Below the pieces are notes generated by a model, which searched no databases, was not told where the DNA came from, and worked only from the letters and a program-made list of their open reading frames with translations. Shown here piece by piece: positions 60,167 to 64,000 of a stretch of DNA of 64,000 bases. Position 1 is the stretch's first letter, and the number at the start of each line of letters is the position of its first letter. The position numbers and the translations under genes were made by a program. Source of the stretch: Microbacterium testaceum (GTDB lineage: Bacteria; Actinomycetota; Actinomycetes; Actinomycetales; Microbacteriaceae); contig NZ_JAJGNJ010000008.1 of NCBI RefSeq assembly GCF_020781835.1, positions 124,001 through 188,000 of the forward strand. The letters are read 5' to 3'.

Positions 60167-61681
60167 TCATCCGACGACGACGGCCTCGCTCGCCTCATCG
60201 GGCGTCATCGCCGTGGCCTGCGGGGTGCGGGATCGACGACGGAACAGGACGGCCGACAGGAGCGCGCCGACCGCGAAGAACGCGGCACCCCACCAGAACG
60301 CGGTCGTGTAACCGGCGACCGCCGCGGGTCCGAGGGCTGCGGACCCGTCGGCGAGATGCTCGCTCACGTAGGCGGTGGTGGCGGTGGCCGCGATGGTGTT
60401 CAGCAGGGCGGTGCCGATGGACCCGCCGACCTGCTGGCTCGTGTTGACCATCGCGGACGCCACACCCGCGAAGTGTCGGTCGACCCCGAGTGTCGCGGTC
60501 TGCATCGACGCGGGCATGATCGAGCCCATGGCCAGACCGAGGAGCATCAGCCCGGGCAGCACGTCGGTCACATAGATGCTGTCGACGGTCAGACGTGTCA
60601 GCAGCAGCATGCCGGTCGCCCCCAGGATCATGCCCACCGGAACCATGATTTTCGCGCCGAGGCGGGGGAACAGAAGGTTCGTGGACAGCTGCGCCGCGAG
60701 GACCAGCATCGCAACCATCGGCAGGAAGGCCAGCCCCGTCTGGATGGGACTGAACCGCAGCGTCGCCTGGAGGAAGTACGTGACGAAGAGGAAGATGCCG
60801 AACATGCTCGCCCCGGCGATGAGGATCGACAGGTAAGCCGCGGAACGGTTGCGTTCGGTCACGATCGTCAGGGGCAGGAGCGGGTGTCGGGCCCGGCGCT
60901 GCCACAGCACGAACGCGGCGAGAAGCACGACGGCTACTGCGAGCGGCACCCAGCTGAACGGGGAGTCCCAACCCTCGGTTTCGGCGCTGGCGAACCCGTA
61001 GACGACGCCGAACAGTCCCGCGGACACCAGGAGCGTGCCGGGGAGGTCGAGGCGGGGCCGCGGTCCGTCGCTCTCGACGCGGCCGACGAAAAGGATCGTG
61101 CCGAGGATCGCGGCGATCGCGAACGCCACGTTGATGTAGAGGTTCCAGCGCCAGTCGAGAGCTTCGGTGAGGAATCCTCCCAGGAGGAGCCCCACGGCTC
61201 CGCCGGCTCCGGCGATGGCGCCGAAGACGCCGAACGCGCGGGCCCGTTCCCGGGGAATGGTGAAGGTGGTGGTCAGCACCGCCAGCGCGGTCGGTGCCAG
61301 GAGGGCTCCGAACACGCCCTGGAGCGCGCGGGCGGCGACGAGGACGCCGAAGTCGGGCGCCGCTCCGCCGAGCGCGGAGGCGGCGGCGAAGCCGATCAGG
61401 CCCGTGATGAAGGTGCGCTTGCGGCCGAAGAGGTCGGAGAGTCGCCCGCCCAGGAGGAGAAGCGAACCGAAGGCGAGGGAGTAGGCGGTCACGACCCACT
61501 GGCGGTCGCCGTCGGAGAAGCCGAGATCGGCCTGAGCGGACGGGAGGGCGATGTTCACGACGGTCGCGTCCAGGACGACCATCAGCTGGGCGATGCCGAC
61601 GATGGCGAGGGTCAGCCAACGCCGGCGGGACGGGATCGAGGAGGCCGGCGCGGCGGATGGCGCGGCGGGGAAGGAGGTCAT
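60167..61681 (-). CDS. DHA2-family MFS drug exporter
   Basis: Fourteen-helix drug:H+ antiporter of 504 residues (EmrB/QacA type). Signature stretches: AIVGIAQLMVVLDATVVNIALP (with Asp and the LDxTVVNVAL motif), GGRLSDLFGRKRTF (motif A), RALQGVFGALLAPTAL, and GAGGAVGLLLGGFLTEAL (motif C). It is divergent from a TetR gene with a dyad between them, so probably induced by a compound. Substrates unknown. Confidence 0.93.
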   Translation of the reverse strand: MTSFPAAPSAAPASSIPSRRRWLTLAIVGIAQLMVVLDATVVNIALPSAQADLGFSDGDRQWVVTAYSLAFGSLLLLGGRLSDLFGRKRTFITGLIGFAAASALGGAAPDFGVLVAARALQGVFGALLAPTALAVLTTTFTIPRERARAFGVFGAIAGAGGAVGLLLGGFLTEALDWRWNLYINVAFAIAAILGTILFVGRVESDGPRPRLDLPGTLLVSAGLFGVVYGFASAETEGWDSPFSWVPLAVAVVLLAAFVLWQRRARHPLLPLTIVTERNRSAAYLSILIAGASMFGIFLFVTYFLQATLRFSPIQTGLAFLPMVAMLVLAAQLSTNLLFPRLGAKIMVPVGMILGATGMLLLTRLTVDSIYVTDVLPGLMLLGLAMGSIMPASMQTATLGVDRHFAGVASAMVNTSQQVGGSIGTALLNTIAATATTAYVSEHLADGSAALGPAAVAGYTTAFWWGAAFFAVGALLSAVLFRRRSRTPQATAMTPDEASEAVVVG

Positions 61682-61695
61682 GGGCACAACATATA

Positions 61696-61745
61696 CGGAA
61701 CTGTTGAGTTTCGGAAATGAAATGTTTCTGAAACACTGTGTTCCG
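61696..61745. promoter_or_regulatory. Candidate TetR operator region
   Basis: Outer arms CGGAAC (61696-61701) and GTTCCG (61740-61745) flank two quasi-palindromic 11-mers, GTTTCGGAAAT (61708-61718) and GTTTCTGAAAC (61724-61734), 16 bp apart. The region is unusually AT-rich and lies between the divergent starts (61681 and 61787). It is well placed to control both genes. Confidence 0.6.
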
Positions 61746-61786
61746 CAATGGCGTAGGCTCGGACCAACCCGACGGAAGGACGTTCG

Positions 61787-62416
61787 ATGACGACGGCCCC
61801 CGAGCGCACCGTGAACGAGGCGCCCCGCCTCGGTCGTAAGCGCGACCTGAGTCGCGATCCCGAGATCCTCGAGGCGGCACTGGACGTTCTCGCCGAGACC
61901 GGGTTCGAGCGGATGACGATCGACGAGGTCGCCACGCGGGCACGTGCCGGCAAGGCGACGCTGTACCGGCGGTGGGCGTCCAAGGCGGACCTGGTCATCG
62001 ACGCGGTGGCCTGCATGAAGAAGGGTGCGTACGACGTCTCGGCGCTTCCTGACACGGGTACGCTGCGCGGCGACCTCGTCGCCATGATCAAGGAGCCCTC
62101 GATCGCCGACGCGCAGCGGAAGATGCGGGTGATGGCGGGCATCGTGTCGATGCTGTCCACGTCCCCCGAACTCGCCGAGGTTGCGGAGGAGGCCCTGGTG
62201 GCGCCGCGGCGGGCGGCCAATCGCGTGCTCATCGAGCGGGCCATCGCCCGCGGAGAGATTTCCGGAGACGTGGATGTCGACTTGATCTCGTCGATCGGCT
62301 CGGCCATGGTCGCGCAACGCCTGCTGATGGAGCGCAAGCCGGTGACGCGATCGTTCCTCGTCTCGATCGTCGACAGGATCGTGCTTCCCGCCCTTGGGTT
62401 GCCCGCCCACGGCTGA
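61787..62416 (+). CDS. TetR/AcrR-family regulator
   Basis: The 209 residues have the N-terminal HTH ILEAALDVLAETGFERMTID, EVATRARAGKATLYRRW, ASKADLV and a C-terminal ligand domain of the TetR_C type. A TAGGCT -10 (61754-61759) precedes a short leader with GGAAGGA before the ATG. It probably represses the divergent DHA2 exporter and itself. Confidence 0.92.
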   Translation: MTTAPERTVNEAPRLGRKRDLSRDPEILEAALDVLAETGFERMTIDEVATRARAGKATLYRRWASKADLVIDAVACMKKGAYDVSALPDTGTLRGDLVAMIKEPSIADAQRKMRVMAGIVSMLSTSPELAEVAEEALVAPRRAANRVLIERAIARGEISGDVDVDLISSIGSAMVAQRLLMERKPVTRSFLVSIVDRIVLPALGLPAHG

Positions 62417-62464
62417 GCCCGGCGGATCGTCGCCTTCGCCCGGCGAATCGGACCCGGACTCTGG

Positions 62465-62667
62465 TAGCCTTGAGTGTCACTCGTGTGGCTCGTTCCGCAC
62501 GCCCGGGCCTCGGCCCGTGTGGCATCGCATGAAAACACTCCGCTTCGCTTCGGCTCGTGGCATCCGCTCGCCCTCAGGCAGCAGACGCTCCGGCCGGCGT
62601 GATCCGCCCCGGATCGCGGCGCAAGAGTCGAAGCCCGACACCAAACCCAACTAGGACAACCCACTAC
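62465..62667 (+). promoter_or_regulatory. rpsA promoter and long leader
   Basis: TAGCCT (62465-62470) is a likely -10, giving a leader of about 190 nt before the rpsA ATG. AGGAC lies 10 nt before the start, a weak Shine-Dalgarno. No classical S1 autoregulatory fold could be assigned by eye; a local hairpin CCGGGCC/GGCCCG-like pairing occurs near 62503-62517. Confidence 0.5.
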
Positions 62668-64000
62668 ATGACTACCGCAACGACCGCCCCGGCCATCAAG
62701 CAGGTCGCGATCAACGACATCGGCTCTGCTGAAGACTTCCTGGCCGCGGTCGAGAAGACCCTGAAGTTCTTCAACGACGGCGACCTCATCGAGGGCACCG
62801 TGGTGAAGATCGACCGCGACGAGGTCCTCCTCGACGTCGGTTACAAGACCGAGGGTGTCATCCCCTCGCGCGAGCTTTCGATCAAGCACGACGTCGACCC
62901 CAACGAGGTCGTCAACGTCGGCGATCACGTCGAGGCCCTCGTTCTCCAGAAGGAGGACAAGGAAGGCCGTCTCATCCTGTCCAAGAAGCGCGCCCAGTAC
63001 GAGCGCGCCTGGGGCGACGTCGAGAAGATCAAGGAGAACGACGGTGTGGTCACCGGCTCCGTGATCGAGGTCGTCAAGGGTGGTCTCATCGTCGACATCG
63101 GCCTCCGCGGCTTCCTGCCGGCCTCGCTCATCGAGCTGCGCCGGGTCCGCGACCTCACTCCGTACCTCGGTCAGGAGATCGAGGCCAAGATCCTCGAGCT
63201 CGACAAGAACCGCAACAACGTCGTGCTTTCGCGCCGCGCCCTGCTCGAGCAGACGCAGTCCGAGTCGCGCACCACGTTCCTGAACAACCTCCACAAGGGT
63301 CAGGTCCGCAAGGGCACCGTGTCGTCGATCGTCAACTTCGGTGCGTTCGTCGACCTGGGCGGCGTCGACGGTCTCGTCCACGTCTCCGAGCTTTCGTGGA
63401 AGCACATCGAGCACGCCTCCGAGGTCGTCGAGGTGGGCCAGGAGGTCACCGTCGAGATCCTCGAGGTCGACCTCGACCGCGAGCGCGTGTCGCTCTCGCT
63501 CAAGGCGACCCAGGAAGACCCGTGGCAGGTGTTCGCCCGCACGCACGCGATCGGCCAGATCGCGCCGGGCAAGGTCACCAAGCTCGTTCCGTTCGGTGCG
63601 TTCGTCCGCGTGGCTGACGGCATCGAGGGCCTCGTGCACATCTCCGAGCTGTCCGGCAAGCATGTCGAGCTCGCTGAGCAGGTCGTGTCGGTCGGCGAAG
63701 AGGTCTTCGTCAAGATCATCGACATCGACCTGGAGCGTCGTCGTATCTCGCTGTCGCTCAAGCAGGCGAACGAGTCGGTCGACCCCAACGGCACCGAGTT
63801 CGACCCGGCGCTGTACGGCATGGTCACCGAGTACGACGAGCGCGGAGAGTACAAGTACCCCGAGGGCTTCGACCCCGAGTCGGGTGCCTGGCTCGAGGGC
63901 TTCGACGCCCAGCGCGAGCAGTGGGAGCAGGAGTACGCCGCGGCCCAGGGTCGCTGGGAGGCTCACAAGGCCGCCGTCGCCAAGGCCCTCGAGGCCGAGG
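62668..64000 (+). CDS. rpsA: 30S ribosomal protein S1 (3' truncated by window)
   Basis: RNA-binding ribosomal protein that helps recruit mRNA. The 444 codons in the window cover four S1 domains: starting DLIEGTVVKIDRDEVLLDVG, GVVTGSVIEVVKGGLIVDIG, GQVRKGTVSSIVNFGAFVDL and GQIAPGKVTKLVPFGAFVRV. A Tyr/Glu/Asp-rich tail begins near ALYGMVTEYDERG; the stop lies beyond 64000. Actinobacterial RpsA has four domains, so the missing part is only the C-terminal tail. In other actinobacteria the gene is often near coaE. Confidence 0.97.
   Translation, partial: MTTATTAPAIKQVAINDIGSAEDFLAAVEKTLKFFNDGDLIEGTVVKIDRDEVLLDVGYKTEGVIPSRELSIKHDVDPNEVVNVGDHVEALVLQKEDKEGRLILSKKRAQYERAWGDVEKIKENDGVVTGSVIEVVKGGLIVDIGLRGFLPASLIELRRVRDLTPYLGQEIEAKILELDKNRNNVVLSRRALLEQTQSESRTTFLNNLHKGQVRKGTVSSIVNFGAFVDLGGVDGLVHVSELSWKHIEHASEVVEVGQEVTVEILEVDLDRERVSLSLKATQEDPWQVFARTHAIGQIAPGKVTKLVPFGAFVRVADGIEGLVHISELSGKHVELAEQVVSVGEEVFVKIIDIDLERRRISLSLKQANESVDPNGTEFDPALYGMVTEYDERGEYKYPEGFDPESGAWLEGFDAQREQWEQEYAAAQGRWEAHKAAVAKALEAE

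Noticed and set aside
1..64000. Mobile elements, prophage, tRNA or rRNA genes
   Set aside because: No transposase, integrase, cloverleaf or rRNA-like sequence seen on either strand; base composition is even.

Overview
The window is a high-GC (roughly 70%) actinobacterial chromosome segment. Gene content and order (a DnaE1-type polymerase, hisD-nrdR-pyrD, ctaCDF, ctaE-qcrCAB, an actinobacterial rpsA, and SCO4848-, DUF3043-, DUF6412- and DUF3054-type families) point to Microbacteriaceae, most likely Microbacterium. I see no rRNA, tRNA, CRISPR array, transposase or prophage. It is dense chromosomal core with small accessory pockets. About 73 protein genes are supported; the first (dnaE) and last (rpsA) run off the ends.

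Layout. 1-9.3 kb: the 3' part of dnaE, a membrane protein, hisD-nrdR-pyrD, a DUF3043 protein, an M20 peptidase and an ErpA-type Fe-S carrier. 9.4-19.3 kb: aerobic respiration, with ctaC-ctaD-ctaF and a PP2C phosphatase on the plus strand and ctaE-qcrC-qcrA-qcrB on the minus strand, so all core subunits of the cytochrome bcc-aa3 supercomplex lie within 10 kb; a proline iminopeptidase and a rhodanese sit between. 19.4-32 kb: trpD, an HhH-PHP phosphoesterase, a 5'-3' exonuclease, several small redox enzymes, a HxlR/QorB-type divergent pair, a FUSC exporter, a second YidC with DUF6412, an ACT-domain protein and small membrane proteins. 32-45 kb: fatty acid desaturase, cold-shock protein, DUF2256 plus a photolyase-family protein, catalase, a three-gene GT2/EEP/membrane operon, and TrhO-dipeptidase-acetyltransferase. 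45-55 kb: a GntR regulator, msrB-msrA, a ferric-reductase/FMN-binding/ApbE flavin module next to a two-component system, NUDIX and pgi. 55-64 kb: two paralogous lytic-transglycosylase-like exoproteins flanking padR-aarF, a DHA2 exporter with a divergent TetR, and rpsA.

Regulation. A recurrent TANNNT hexamer ending 6-7 nt before the start codon in sixteen or more genes indicates widespread leaderless transcription. Several convergent pairs end in strong hairpins; four others overlap at their 3' ends. Candidate operators precede ctaC, padR, the TetR/exporter pair and the HxlR/qorB pair.

Most notable observations: a fatty acid desaturase whose full-length frame has no ATG, GTG or TTG where homology needs a start and instead has AUC behind a good Shine-Dalgarno; a photolyase/cryptochrome of the FeS-BCP type that lacks the cluster cysteines although it overlaps a DUF2256 gene; a small domain open in frame into cspA; and a DNA heptamer, GGATGCC, that recurs in coding and non-coding DNA against the codon bias. 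I did not find a wholly new multi-gene system. Coordinates come from reading the sequence; no database search was run.
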